A stretch of DNA of 64,000 bases from CAVUPF01 sp963777915. GTDB lineage: Bacteria; Actinomycetota; Thermoleophilia; Solirubrobacterales; 70-9. Each line of letters opens with the position of its first letter. Position 1 is the stretch's first letter. Of this stretch, positions 30,913 through 40,310 are shown in pieces. The translations under genes were made by a program, and so were the position numbers. The notes below the pieces were generated by a model. That model was not told where the DNA came from, ran no database searches, and saw only the letters and a program-made list of their open reading frames with translations. The stretch spans positions 248,001-312,000 of the forward strand of contig CAVZSH010000003.1 in NCBI GenBank assembly GCA_963777915.1, read 5' to 3'.

Positions 30913-33900
30913 TCAATCGACTCTTTCGATCGCTTCGAGCCTCGCTCCATGAACGTTAAACCGCGGCAGGACCCGATCGAGCGGTGCTGGCAGCCACCAG
31001 ACGCGGTCGCCGAGCAAAAGCATCAGCGCCGGCAACAAGACGATCCGCACCACGGTCGCGTCGAGGAGGACGGCGACGGTCAGCCCCAGGCCCATCTGGC
31101 TGACGGTGGCGATCGGCGCCGTGGCGAAAGAGATGAATACGGCGGCCATGATCGCCGCGGCGCCGGTGATCACCGAGGCGGTCCGCTCCAGGCCGAAGGC
31201 GATCGCGGCGGCGTTGTCGCCGTCGCGGTCATAGCGCTCGCGGATCCGGGCGAGGAGGAAGACCGCGTAGTCGATCGAGAGGCCGAAGGTAACGGCGAAG
31301 ATCCCGGCGGCGCCGACCGTGTCGATGTAGGGGTGGCCACCGAGCGGGTAGCCGGCGGGTATCTGAGAGACGAGGGTGATCACCCCAATCGCCGCCGCGA
31401 CCGAGCCAAGGTTGAGCACCACGGCGAGGGCGGCGAGCGGCAGCGCGCGGAGGATCGCGACCAAGACCAGGAACGTGATCAGGATCACCGCGCCGATGAC
31501 CAAGGGCAGCCGCGCCTTGGTGGCAGCACCGTAGTCGTTGAGGATCGCCGCACCGCCGCTGACGCCGGTGCGCATGTCGCCGACGCGGCCGAGCCGTTCG
31601 GCGTCAGAGATCAGCCTGGCGCCCACTGTGCGCGACCCAACCGAGTTCAGGGCCTGATTCGAGACGACCAGCATCCGCGCCGCCTGACCGCCGGAGCCCA
31701 GATCCACCGCCTCGCCGGCAAGCGCGCGATCGGCGCGGGGGGCCCCTTCGAGGGCGGAGAGGACGAAGTAACCCGATTCGAAGAGGTGGGGTGAGTCGCG
31801 GCGTAGCTGGCGCACCCCCTTGGCCAACGGTGAGACCGTCGCCGAGACTCGCACTCCCGCGCGGCGAAGGCCCGCCTGCAATGGGTGGGAGCGCTGGTAA
31901 CCGCTGGCCAGACCGCGCTGCAGAGCCCCGGCGCCGCCCTTGAGTTCGCCGAGGCCGCCTTCGAGGCGCCGGGCGCCGCCTTCGAGTCGCTGGAGGCCTC
32001 CAACCAACCCGCTTGCCGCAGCGGAAAGGCGTTGCGTTCCACCTTCCAGGCGCTTTCCTCCGGAGGCGAGGCGTTCGAGACCTCCGTTCAGACCGTTGGC
32101 GACACCGCTGAGGCGCTGGAGTTCTTCGTGCGTGGATTCGAGCGCGCGCTCGACGATTGCGGCCTGCGTCGCCTCCGGTTGAAGTTTGGGATTCGCGGCC
32201 GCCACAGCGTTCAGTTCCTTCGTGAGCCGCCGGGCCCGGCCCAGCCCGTTGCCGCGCACGGTGGGCAGCAGCGAGCGCAGGCCGAGCGCCAGGGTGAAGC
32301 CGGCCGCCGACGCCTTGCGCTGGCCGCTGGCAAGTCGCTTGGTTCCGCTTTGCAGCTCGGGCAGCGCAGCGGCCGCACGGGCGCCGCTTCCAACCGCGGT
32401 GGCGAGGCCGCCGGCGAGGAGGCCCGCGCCCTGTCCTGCTCGCCCCGCCCCCTCTCCGAGCAGACCGCTGCCCTGCGCTGCCTGGGCGATGCCGCCGCGC
32501 AGCCGGCCCACCGCCCTCGCAGCGCGGCGCAGGCCCAGGCCGAGGCGCGCCAGCCCGGCAGGGCCGCGGTTGCCCCCGGTGGTGATCCTTCGCCCCAATC
32601 GACGGAGCGGAGCGGCGGCGTGAACGATCTGGCCCGGGCCGATCACCGCGCGCACGCCAGGCTCAGACGCGATGCGGCGCTGCCAGCTGGTAAGCAGCGC
32701 CAGGCGCCTCGGCGTGGTGATCGGGCCATCGGAAGCTTCGGCGACGATGATGAACGGCGCCTCCCAGCCCGGGCCGACTGAGCTGTCGATCTCTTCGGTG
32801 CTCTTGCGAGCGGGATTGGATGCGGAGAGCTCCCCCACCCCGGGGGCGCCGGTGCTGACCGCGATGGCGGGACCGGCGAGCAGCAGCAGCGGGATCGCGA
32901 TCACAGCGGCCGCGAGGCCGGGACGACGCAGCGCGGCCGTGGCGGCGACCGCCGCACCGGGGCGCCTTGCGGACCTGGGTCGGGGCCCAATCCTGACGGC
33001 ATCGATCCTTGGGCCGAGGAGGGCGAGGAGAGCCGGCAGCGCCACCCACGCGATCAGGACGCTGATCGCTGTGACGACAACCAGCGCCGTCGCCAGCGAG
33101 AAAAGCAGCGAGCCGGGCTGCAGGAAGGAGGAGAGGAAGATCGCGGCAAAGAGGGTGACACCGGCGAAGATCGTGGTGCGCCCGGCGGTTTCGCGGGTGC
33201 GAAGCGCGGCGAGGCGCGGATCCAGGCCGCCCTCCAGCTCCTCTCGGAAGCGCGAGACGATGAAGAGCGAATAGTCGACGCCAAGCGCCAGCCCCATCAT
33301 CGTGCAGACGACCAGGGAGAGCGCGTCAATGTTGACGAACGAGCCGAGCAGGACGAGCACGCCGCGACCAGCAAAGACAGTCAGGGCACCCATGCCCAGC
33401 GGGATCGCGGCGGCGACCAGCGAGCGGAAGACGAGGAGCAAGACGATGATCAGGAGCGGGGCGGCGAGCAGCTCGGCGCGCTCGGTGGCGCTGAGCGATT
33501 CCTGCTGGAGGGCACGCGAGACGCTGGCGTATCCGGATTGGGTGGCCTGAAGAGGACGGTGGACGTGGTCTGCGAGCGTTCTTTCCAACGCGGGAACGGT
33601 GTGGCGCATCGCTTCCGCCAGCGGTACGTGAAAGTCAACCAGGATCAGCGCCCGCCGCGAGCCGGGGCGCAGCGCGGCGAGGTGACCCCGGTCCCAGGGC
33701 GAGAGGACGGTCGCGTCGGGTTCGCGGCGCAGCGCGGCGACCAGGCGCGGGCCCTGGCGTTCGATCGAAACGGCGGGGCCGCGGAGAAGGATCGCGAAGG
33801 GTGAGGAGCTGCCGAAGTGGCGTTCGGCGAGTGCCTGACCGCGAGCCGAGGCGGTGCCGGGGATGGTCAGCGAGGTCGGCTGCAGCTTGCCCTCGACACC

Positions 33901-33978
33901 GATGCCCAGCGCGCCAAGCGCCAGACAACCGACAAGGACGACAACGAGGCCCGTGGCGGGCCTGCGAAGGTTCAGCAG
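30913..33978 (-). CDS. MMPL/RND family transporter
   Basis: Two MMPL modules: the first has spans around ALSLVVCTMMGLALGVDYSLFIVSRFREEL, the second around FAVTFGLSIDYAVFLLARIRERYDRDGDNAAAI. Each has the GxDYxxF..R signature. Between them is a large external domain with repeated Leu/Gly heptad-like units (RLASGGKRLEGGTQRLS...LQRLEGGARRLEGGLGELKGG), as in YhgE/Pip-type proteins. The frame runs to base 33990, but no ATG/GTG/TTG occurs before ATG 33609, which would cut the first span. CTG 33978/33975 after GGGGGGAG is possible; one extra G in the run at 33985-33990 would bring ATG 33992 into frame. Likely exports lipids or small molecules. Confidence 0.87.
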   Translation of the reverse strand: MLNLRRPATGLVVVLVGCLALGALGIGVEGKLQPTSLTIPGTASARGQALAERHFGSSSPFAILLRGPAVSIERQGPRLVAALRREPDATVLSPWDRGHLAALRPGSRRALILVDFHVPLAEAMRHTVPALERTLADHVHRPLQATQSGYASVSRALQQESLSATERAELLAAPLLIIVLLLVFRSLVAAAIPLGMGALTVFAGRGVLVLLGSFVNIDALSLVVCTMMGLALGVDYSLFIVSRFREELEGGLDPRLAALRTRETAGRTTIFAGVTLFAAIFLSSFLQPGSLLFSLATALVVVTAISVLIAWVALPALLALLGPRIDAVRIGPRPRSARRPGAAVAATAALRRPGLAAAVIAIPLLLLAGPAIAVSTGAPGVGELSASNPARKSTEEIDSSVGPGWEAPFIIVAEASDGPITTPRRLALLTSWQRRIASEPGVRAVIGPGQIVHAAAPLRRLGRRITTGGNRGPAGLARLGLGLRRAARAVGRLRGGIAQAAQGSGLLGEGAGRAGQGAGLLAGGLATAVGSGARAAAALPELQSGTKRLASGQRKASAAGFTLALGLRSLLPTVRGNGLGRARRLTKELNAVAAANPKLQPEATQAAIVERALESTHEELQRLSGVANGLNGGLERLASGGKRLEGGTQRLSAAASGLVGGLQRLEGGARRLEGGLGELKGGAGALQRGLASGYQRSHPLQAGLRRAGVRVSATVSPLAKGVRQLRRDSPHLFESGYFVLSALEGAPRADRALAGEAVDLGSGGQAARMLVVSNQALNSVGSRTVGARLISDAERLGRVGDMRTGVSGGAAILNDYGAATKARLPLVIGAVILITFLVLVAILRALPLAALAVVLNLGSVAAAIGVITLVSQIPAGYPLGGHPYIDTVGAAGIFAVTFGLSIDYAVFLLARIRERYDRDGDNAAAIAFGLERTASVITGAAAIMAAVFISFATAPIATVSQMGLGLTVAVLLDATVVRIVLLPALMLLLGDRVWWLPAPLDRVLPRFNVHGARLEAIERVD

Positions 33979-34090
33979 GCTGCTCCCCCCATGACGAGGA
34001 TTCTAAGGTAGGCCGATTCAGGTGGTACGCGGTCGTTTCGGGTATCCGGGTCGATCAGCGCCGCCCCCGGCGCCCCCGGGATGAGCGGCG

Positions 34091-34873
34091 TCAGCGCGCC
34101 CGACAACTGCGCACCGCTTCTGCTCTGACCTGGTGGCCTTCGGAGAGGTTGAAGGTGGCGCGGGCGAAGGAGAGAAAGCCCTCGGTGAAGCGGGGCGGCA
34201 CCGGACAGGAGGCGCTCATGTAGCTGTGGAGGTGACCGCGATAGCCAAAGCGCCGCCCGACCACGATCTGAAAGTGGGCGAAGTGGGGCCAGGGCCCGAC
34301 CGAGCGCGGCACGACGCTTACCAAGACGGTGCGGAAGGGGCCGGGTTGGTGGCGGACGTGGAAGGGCAGGACGAAGGAGACCGGCGGACTAACGCTGTAG
34401 GCCTGCACCCAGACCGCCGTGTGCCCTTGCCTGGTCCGGCCGTTAAAGACGAGCAGACGAGCATGCAGGCCGAATGGAACCTCCCCCGGGATGAAGACCC
34501 GGTCATAGAGCCGCCCCCGCCCGACCAGCGCCCGCCCGCAGACCGAAATCGCCTGGCTGCTGTCGAAGCTGCGCAGCTTCGACGGGGAGCAGATCGGCAG
34601 CCCACGCGTGTCAAGCGCCCCCCTCCAGGCAAGTTCCAATCTGATCGCCCTGACCCGCGGCAGCGGGAGGCGCTCGGCGGTGCGTATCCCCGCCTGCAGG
34701 CGCACCGCCACCGGAGCGGAATGGCGGCGGGGAAGCTTGCGGGGGGCGATGCCGCCGTTTAGGAAGACGATCAGGTTGCCGCTCTCAGAGCGTTCGGCGG
34801 CGGCCCGTCCGGCGATCAGCGCCAGGATTGCCACCGCGGCGAGGATCGGAACCATCCAGGCTCGCCGGCGCAT
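34091..34873 (-). CDS. Secreted protein of unknown function, upstream of MMPL
   Basis: ATG 34873 follows AGGAGG at 6 bases. The signal peptide (RRRAWMVPILAAVAILALIAGRAAA) is followed by about 230 residues, beta-rich and basic: FLNGGIAPRKLPRRHSAPVAVRLQAGI, RALVGRGRLYDRVFIPGEVPFG, FAHFQIVVGRRFGYRGHLHSYMSASCPVP. It has four cysteines that could form two disulfides. Families like this are frequent in Thermoleophilia, with no assigned role. It probably leads the operon that continues with the MMPL transporter. Bases 34874-35086 carry no gene that I can see. Confidence 0.75.
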   Translation of the reverse strand: MRRRAWMVPILAAVAILALIAGRAAAERSESGNLIVFLNGGIAPRKLPRRHSAPVAVRLQAGIRTAERLPLPRVRAIRLELAWRGALDTRGLPICSPSKLRSFDSSQAISVCGRALVGRGRLYDRVFIPGEVPFGLHARLLVFNGRTRQGHTAVWVQAYSVSPPVSFVLPFHVRHQPGPFRTVLVSVVPRSVGPWPHFAHFQIVVGRRFGYRGHLHSYMSASCPVPPRFTEGFLSFARATFNLSEGHQVRAEAVRSCRAR

Positions 34874-35086
34874 CTAGTGCCTCCTCTGCCGGTATCTGCA
34901 GCGCTTGAGGCAGGGGCGGTCTGACCTGCAGGCGGGCCTGGCGTTGCGATTCGCGCCGACGATTTCTCGCCCTGCGATCTGGTTCATATCAGTAACTCTC
35001 AGCTACTTCCCGGTACGCGATGTTTCTCGCGCTCTGACAGCGTAGCGCGTCGAAAATGGGCCGGCTCGGGGTTCGTCGAGGCCAGC

Positions 35087-35935
35087 TCAGGTTGCGTTGC
35101 GCGGGCGCTTGGCCTGCTGGGCACGACGTTTTCGCTCGCGGGCGGCGCGTCGGCGGCGACCGTCGAGGTCGGTTTTCCAGCGTGGATAGCCATCCCCTCG
35201 AAACCGCTCACTGAGCCGCTCGTCGTCGGCGAGGACAGCAGCGAATGGGTCAATCCCAAGCTCGCGGTAGAGCGCCTGGGCGTCGTCGTCGGAGCGAGCG
35301 AAGCGGTAGATGCGCTGGTTCCAAACCATGACCCGGCGGCGGCGGATCGCGAGGTCGATCTCCTCCTGGTCGAGCAGTGTCCGGAGGAACTCTCAAGCGC
35401 AGGGAATCGAGACCCGCAGCTGGCGAAGGGAGTGCCGGCTGCGCTGCCGCAGGCCGACGACGTTCTTGACGCGGCTCTGCATGCAATGGACCGGGTTCAT
35501 CACCCAGAAGTGGACTGCCCGGCTACCGGGAGGCTGGTAGCGGACGCGGACGGCTGCCTGAATGAGGTCGCGCTTCAGGAGTCCGTAGGGCGCGGTGATG
35601 ATGTCGAGAATGCGGTCGTGGCCGTCCGCGTCGCGGAAGCGGACGATCCCTGCATTGGGGGTGTGATGGTCGATCGAGGGAAGCAAGGGCTCGCCGCCCA
35701 GAAGCTCGGCGGCGCGGATCACGGTGTCGCGGTTGCCGCAGAGGTCGAGATCCTTACTGGTGGGCGGCGCGCCGCGCAGCAGCGTCGGATCCTGCTGTGA
35801 GAAGTAGTAGGCCCAAAAGTAGACTGCCTGGCCGCCGACGACGACCGTGTGACCCTCGTCGGTCAGCTTCTGAAGCCGGTGCAGGACCCGCCGGATCTCT
35901 TGCGGAGAGAGCGGTGGAGTTGCTGTAGCACTCAC
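35087..35935 (-). pseudogene. Nucleotidyltransferase-like (AbiEii-type) toxin gene with premature TGA
   Basis: The first 180 residues include VVVGGQAVYFWAYYFSQQ and TSKDLDLCGNRDTVIRAAELLGG, then VMNPVHCMQSRVKNVVGL, typical of nucleotidyltransferase-fold toxins. A TGA at 35393-35395 stops the frame after SIPCA. The same frame continues without any shift as EFLRTLLDQEEIDLAIRRRR, then MVWNQRIYRFARSDDDAQALYRELGIDPF, to 35087, so this is one gene with a nonsense codon, not two genes. The start overlaps the upstream antitoxin-like gene by 4 bases. The stump could still fold, but loss of the helical tail suggests inactivation. Confidence 0.8.
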
Positions 35936-36129
35936 CGACTCGGTGCGATGAAGCCAGCGAAGTCGACGGAGAGACCCTCGCGAGGAAGTGCCAGGAGCCC
36001 GTTCTCGCGGTGGAGCTGAGCCTCTGTGTGCTCGCCACCGGCGAGCGCACGAGCGTCTGCATCGCGGGCCACCTGCTTAGCGGCCGCGCGCCGGTGAGGA
36101 TCGAAGCTCTCGACTTGACGCTTCTTCAT
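35932..36129 (-). CDS. Antitoxin-like small protein paired with nucleotidyltransferase
   Basis: A 65-residue protein from ATG 36129: MKKRQVESFDPHRRAAAKQVARDADARALAGGEHTEAQLHRENGLL and a short tail. DADARALAGGE...LHRENG is a pattern I associate with the small first gene of such toxin-antitoxin-type pairs. It overlaps the next start (ATGA). A longer frame to 36183 exists but adds only unrelated residues. The partner gene is broken, so this antitoxin may be an orphan. Confidence 0.65.
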   Translation of the reverse strand: MKKRQVESFDPHRRAAAKQVARDADARALAGGEHTEAQLHRENGLLALPREGLSVDFAGFIAPSR

Positions 36130-36204
36130 CGCTTTCAATCGTAGCTGGCGTGAGGATCGACCTGGGATCGGTCGCTCATTCATGGGGAAACCCCTTCCTG
36201 TTGA

Positions 36205-36241
36205 GCATGTCGGTCATCACTCAGCTGGTGACCGACACGCA
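36205..36241. repeat. Dispersed hairpin repeat, copy 1
   Basis: TGTCGGTCA (36208-36216) and TGACCGACA (36229-36237) are perfect 9-base inverted arms around 12 bases. The whole 37-base segment and the following CAGACAG recur at 58582-58618, with paired changes that keep the stem. It stands about 80 bases upstream of the antitoxin start at 36129. The rest of 36130-36334 holds no recognisable gene. Confidence 0.75.
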
Positions 36242-36334
36242 CAGACAGACAGCGGCGCTGGTAGGCGAAGGGCTTCGCAACCGACAACAGGCGCTACCTG
36301 CCCGACGGTGTCTGCGTCGGGCCACTGAGAGGCG

Positions 36335-36595
36335 CTAAGAACAGTGGGGCAGGGAGAGGAGGTTGTTCTCGGTGGTCTTGTCGGGGTCGGTGCGGAGGTG
36401 CTTGCGTCCGTCGCGCTCTGCTACGACCACGGCAACGCGCTCATGGCCGACTTCTACGTAGTAGTTGGCGCCGTCTTCGATCTCGCCGATCACGATCTCC
36501 TCACGCTCGGTCCAACCGAACAGGCCGCCGACGCCGACTATGCGGTTGGTTGGGTCTTGGGGCTCAGGAATGATGCAGTTGATCCGAGTCGCCAT
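36335..36595 (-). CDS. DUF3892 family protein
   Basis: From ATG 36595 the 86-residue product reads MATRINCIIPEPQDPTNRIVGVGGLFGWTEREEIVIGEIEDG and ends KHLRTDPDKTTENNLLSLPHC, the DUF3892 pattern (RI.CI...I..IGG at the start, KYLRT.PD....NNLL.LP.C at the end). No signal peptide or membrane span. DUF3892 proteins are scattered in accessory DNA. Function unknown. Confidence 0.82.
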   Translation of the reverse strand: MATRINCIIPEPQDPTNRIVGVGGLFGWTEREEIVIGEIEDGANYYVEVGHERVAVVVAERDGRKHLRTDPDKTTENNLLSLPHCS

Positions 36596-36645
36596 CAGAA
36601 CACCGGATGGCGGCACGACTGCCGCCACGTCAGTCTCGTCTGTGC

Positions 36646-37281
36646 CTAACGCACCAACGGGTAAACGCAGTAGTAGGCCGATTCGCCGTTGGCTTCGTAG
36701 GACTCGGGGGGGCCGACGCCGTCAACCACGACCGTCTTTTCGAGGTTGCCCGAGCTGACTTCGCCGTAGAGGGCGTCGGTGAACTGGTGCTGGGCAACGC
36801 TGGTGTTTTCGCCGAGGTTGAGGATGCCCTTGGTGGAGTAGAGCTCCAACGGGGTCGGCAGCCAGCCGCCCTTGGCCGCACAGGCTTCGGCGGCTGCTTC
36901 GACGCCTTGGACGGGTGGGTTTGAGTGGTCATCGAAGCAGAGGCCGCGGATCAGGGTGGTGTGTTCGAGACAGGAGGCGGCGTGGCCACCTACGGCGTTG
37001 GCGTTGGCGGCGTTGGCGGCGTTGGCCGCTGCGGGGACGGTGCCCAGCGCCGACATCTTGATGTTGGCGCCGGTGATCGTTTCCGCTTCGATCTTGCCGC
37101 CGGAGATCGTCGCGTTGGCGATCTTGCCGCCGGTCACCGACTTGGCCTTCAGCTGGCGCGAGCCGACGCTGTTGGGGGGGACGCGGAAGGCGGCGTAGGC
37201 GGAGCCCGAGAGAGCGGCAAAGAGCGCGATCGTGCCGACGACGTTTGCGTAAGTCAGTTTGTCTCGCAGCTTGCCGATCAT
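36646..37281 (-). CDS. Secreted surface protein with beta-helix-like repeat region
   Basis: ATG 37281 follows GGAG at 6 bases. The N-terminal signal (LTYANVVGTIALFAALSGSAYAAFRVP) is a form very common in Thermoleophilia surface proteins. Next come short repeats (SVTGGKIANATISGGKIEAETITGANIKMSAL) that look like a small beta-helix or solenoid and an Ala/Asn stretch. The C-terminal 110-residue domain has four or more cysteines (SCLEHTT, GLCFDDH, EACAAKGG, YYCVY). Likely cell surface; role unknown. Confidence 0.75.
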   Translation of the reverse strand: MIGKLRDKLTYANVVGTIALFAALSGSAYAAFRVPPNSVGSRQLKAKSVTGGKIANATISGGKIEAETITGANIKMSALGTVPAAANAANAANANAVGGHAASCLEHTTLIRGLCFDDHSNPPVQGVEAAAEACAAKGGWLPTPLELYSTKGILNLGENTSVAQHQFTDALYGEVSSGNLEKTVVVDGVGPPESYEANGESAYYCVYPLVR

Positions 37282-37391
37282 CTTTGACTCCTTGTTTGCT
37301 TTTTCTGATTCATTCGTCTTCTAAGTTCGGAGCGTGCGGAGCGGAGGGTGGAGTCGGATTGCCCCGACATCGCCTGGCGTCCTGCCTCCGC

Positions 37392-40310
37392 TCAGCGCCC
37401 GCCGTGGTGGCGGCGCTTGGCGATCTTGTGCCGCTTGGTCTTCTTCTTGGCCGGGCAGGCGGTCTTCGCCTTGACCTGCTGGTCAAGGCTCTTGCCGTTC
37501 TGGGCGTCGATTTCGACCTTCGAGGCGACCGTCGAGGCGCAGAGGCTTTCGGTGTTTTCCAGGTAGCCCCGAGAGCCGCCGAAAAGGGTGAGGCGGAAGT
37601 GGCCGATCGGCACGTCGGGGATGACCGGGATCACGGTGCGCAGGCGCCCGCCGGAGACCGTGGTGGAGATCCCTTCGGGCATCACCGTCACCTGGCCGCC
37701 GAGGATGAAGACGACGTGGGGCAGGACGCCGAAGCCCGAGACCGCGTAGGCGGTGCCTTGAAGCGGCGCTTCGAGCAGCGGGGTTTCGTCGATCACGGTG
37801 CCGATCGCCGCCTTGCCTTTGCACTGGTCTGAGGCGAGTTCGGCGCGGTCGCAGAGGTTGCCGAGGTGTTCCTGGTCGATGTGGATGGCCTTGGGCAGGG
37901 TCACCGCCACCGATTTGAGGTTGGCGTCGCCGGGGGTGGTGTTGAGGTCGAACTGCAGGCTCGGCTGCTTGGCCCGCCGGGTCGCCTTGCGGCCGCCGAG
38001 CTGGGTGATCGTCAGCTTCGGGGCGAAGCCGAGGGTGGCACAGTTATCAGCGTGGAAAGGCGAAGAGAATGCGACCGCCGTGCCCTGGTCGCCGACCCCT
38101 TCGGAGCCGACCGAGAAGGGCGAGCAGTTGGTCGGGTTGATCATGAAGTTCGGCCGGTTGATTTCGACCCTGATTTCCCGCATCCGCAGCGGGATGCCGC
38201 CGATAATTTCCGGGACGATTTCTGAGTCGGCGATCACGTGGGCGTCATGGGGGTCGATATGCAGGGCGACGCGGACCACGACGGTGCCGTAGTCATAGGG
38301 CCCGGCGAGGGCCGGGGTGATCGCCACCAGGCTCAGCGGGGCGCCCTGGAAGGGGCCGGAGAGGTAGATCTTGCCGACCGCGTGGAAGGGGTGAGAGCCG
38401 GGGCCGGCGGCGACGTTGCTCGTCCCAATTTCAGAGCTTGCCGGGCAGCTCGGGTCGGCCTGCTCGACTTTGCCCAGGGTCTTGGCGGCGGCGAGGATGT
38501 CGGCTTCGGGGCAGTAGGTGACGCCGTGCAGGTTGGCGGTCAGGCCGGGGGGCATCGTGAAGTTCAGCTTGCCGAGGTACTGATCGCCGTCTTCGCGGTT
38601 CAACTTCAGGGCGAAGGAGCTATAGGCGCCAGCTACGGTGTCGGCGGTGCCGGCTTCGAGGGTCGGGTGGAAGGGACGGATCTGGCCGGGGCATTCGCTT
38701 TCGTGGGGGCCTGTGCTGAGGCCGAAGACCTGGCTCGATTCGACGGGGGGCAGCGATGCGTCCCAGGGGATGAAGGTTGCCTTGGTGGTGTAGATGGTGC
38801 AGGCGATCGGGGTCGCCATCAGGGCTCGTTCGCCGGAGAAGAGGTGGACGTCAATCTGGTCGAACGGAACCTGGGGGAGGTTTTCGAAGTAGGCAGTGAC
38901 CTGGCCGGTTTCAGGGTTCGGCTTGATCGAGCCCTGAAGCTTGGCGTTGATGCCGAAACCGGAGGCGATCAGAAAGAGGCGGTACTGGTCTTCGGGCTTG
39001 GGTTCGCCGATGTAGACGGCGCCTTCGAGGGTTCCTTCGAGTGCAACAGAGTGGAGGGCGAAGGTGCCGATCTTGGCGCTGTCGGGACATTCGGCAGGGC
39101 CTTCGGATTCAAAGTTGACCTGGGCTTCGGTGCAGTCACTTTGGCCGTCGGCGGCGTCGGGGTTGATGGTGAGCCCCGGTGGCAGGGTGACGGTAGCCGA
39201 GCGGATCTCAGAGGGGGAGGCGGAGAAGTTCTCAAACTGGGGATCGCTGAGATCGACGTTCAAACCCGACGGAGAATCGGTAGCTTCGGTAGTGGGGCCA
39301 GCAAAGAGCACCGGCTTGAAGTCCTCCGATTCACAACCGGTGATCGCGGGATAGTTGGCTCCCGCTTCAGTGGGATTATCGGGGTCGTGATAGGTCTGGA
39401 CTTCAAGGATCGCGGTCAGCGGTTCGCCGATGCAGGTGGTCGGATTGTCAGTTAGGGGGCGAACCGCGAGCCCTGCTTCGATCGGTTCCTTAATGCAGGA
39501 TGTGTTGGCAAGACCTACGCAACCAGCAGGTTTGCCAGATTCGCCTTTTGGGAAGCGTTGGGGGTTGTGCGCTTCTTCGGCAGGGAAACCCCAAAAGGTG
39601 AGGTCGGCGGCTGCCAGCGGATCGGATTGGGTGATGTCTGAGACCGTGAAGCGCAGACCGTAGTCACCAGCGAGCTGGCCTTTGGCAGCGGTACGCACAG
39701 TGACCGGGATCGAGATCGGAATATCAAGAGTCGGCACGATAAAGGCAAAGAGCGCGGTCTGAGAGGGTCCGGGTTCAAGGTCATAGATCGGTGCGGTGCC
39801 GAGCAGATCGTCCGAGGTACCTTCGTAGTTGGAGTAAATCGTGATCAGGCCCACCTGGGAGTTGGAGGGGCACTGGTCGGAGGCGAAGTCCGAGGAGGTA
39901 CAGCGGGAGACTGCATTCGGATTTCCAAACACACCCTGGGGGGTGTTGAAGGTGACGTTCTGGGCAGCTTCGGGGGCACCGGGATCTTCGAGCCGGAAAG
40001 AGGTCGTGAGGGTAGGATGCCCGCCGGCCGCTGGGGTCGACGCAGTGACGGAAAAGGAGTGGACCCCCTCGGATGCCCGCGCTGAGGTGGCGGGCAGCAA
40101 GATGGCGCCAACCACAACGATGGCGGCGGCGGACATGGCGCATCGCTGCGTCCTCAGTCGAGACATAAATTCCGCCCGCATGCACCCCGAAAAGCAAGCA
40201 CTGTACAAACGTGGAGCTCCGCGCCTCCGAACGCTGCTTGGTCTGGGAACCACCAGCTGGACCAGCTGGGCGACAGTACGAATTCTGCGAATGCCGGCCA
40301 GTGAGATCAC
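37392..40310 (-). CDS. Giant secreted protein (paralogue of 45506-48442)
   Basis: GTG 40310 overlaps the preceding stop (GTGA), with GGAG 8 bases upstream, giving 972 residues and a roughly 75-residue leader before the export signal (RLRTQRCAMSAAAIVVVGAILLPATSARA). The mature part is beta-rich with repeated phrases such as FSVTASTPAAGGHPTLTTSF, then TVTLPPGLTINPDAADGQSDC, then AVYIGEPKPEDQYRLFLIASGFG and LNREDGDQYLGKLNFTMPPGL. All are matched in order by the 978-residue gene upstream. It ends in a basic tail (KKKTKRHKIAKRRHHGGR). A later start at ATG 40166 is possible. Probably a cell-surface adhesin or layer protein; function unknown. Confidence 0.78.
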   Translation of the reverse strand: MISLAGIRRIRTVAQLVQLVVPRPSSVRRRGAPRLYSACFSGCMRAEFMSRLRTQRCAMSAAAIVVVGAILLPATSARASEGVHSFSVTASTPAAGGHPTLTTSFRLEDPGAPEAAQNVTFNTPQGVFGNPNAVSRCTSSDFASDQCPSNSQVGLITIYSNYEGTSDDLLGTAPIYDLEPGPSQTALFAFIVPTLDIPISIPVTVRTAAKGQLAGDYGLRFTVSDITQSDPLAAADLTFWGFPAEEAHNPQRFPKGESGKPAGCVGLANTSCIKEPIEAGLAVRPLTDNPTTCIGEPLTAILEVQTYHDPDNPTEAGANYPAITGCESEDFKPVLFAGPTTEATDSPSGLNVDLSDPQFENFSASPSEIRSATVTLPPGLTINPDAADGQSDCTEAQVNFESEGPAECPDSAKIGTFALHSVALEGTLEGAVYIGEPKPEDQYRLFLIASGFGINAKLQGSIKPNPETGQVTAYFENLPQVPFDQIDVHLFSGERALMATPIACTIYTTKATFIPWDASLPPVESSQVFGLSTGPHESECPGQIRPFHPTLEAGTADTVAGAYSSFALKLNREDGDQYLGKLNFTMPPGLTANLHGVTYCPEADILAAAKTLGKVEQADPSCPASSEIGTSNVAAGPGSHPFHAVGKIYLSGPFQGAPLSLVAITPALAGPYDYGTVVVRVALHIDPHDAHVIADSEIVPEIIGGIPLRMREIRVEINRPNFMINPTNCSPFSVGSEGVGDQGTAVAFSSPFHADNCATLGFAPKLTITQLGGRKATRRAKQPSLQFDLNTTPGDANLKSVAVTLPKAIHIDQEHLGNLCDRAELASDQCKGKAAIGTVIDETPLLEAPLQGTAYAVSGFGVLPHVVFILGGQVTVMPEGISTTVSGGRLRTVIPVIPDVPIGHFRLTLFGGSRGYLENTESLCASTVASKVEIDAQNGKSLDQQVKAKTACPAKKKTKRHKIAKRRHHGGR

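Noticed and set aside
35393..35395. TGA as a selenocysteine codon
   Set aside because: No SECIS-like hairpin evident after it, the family is not a selenoprotein, and the position is not catalytic; a nonsense mutation is simpler.
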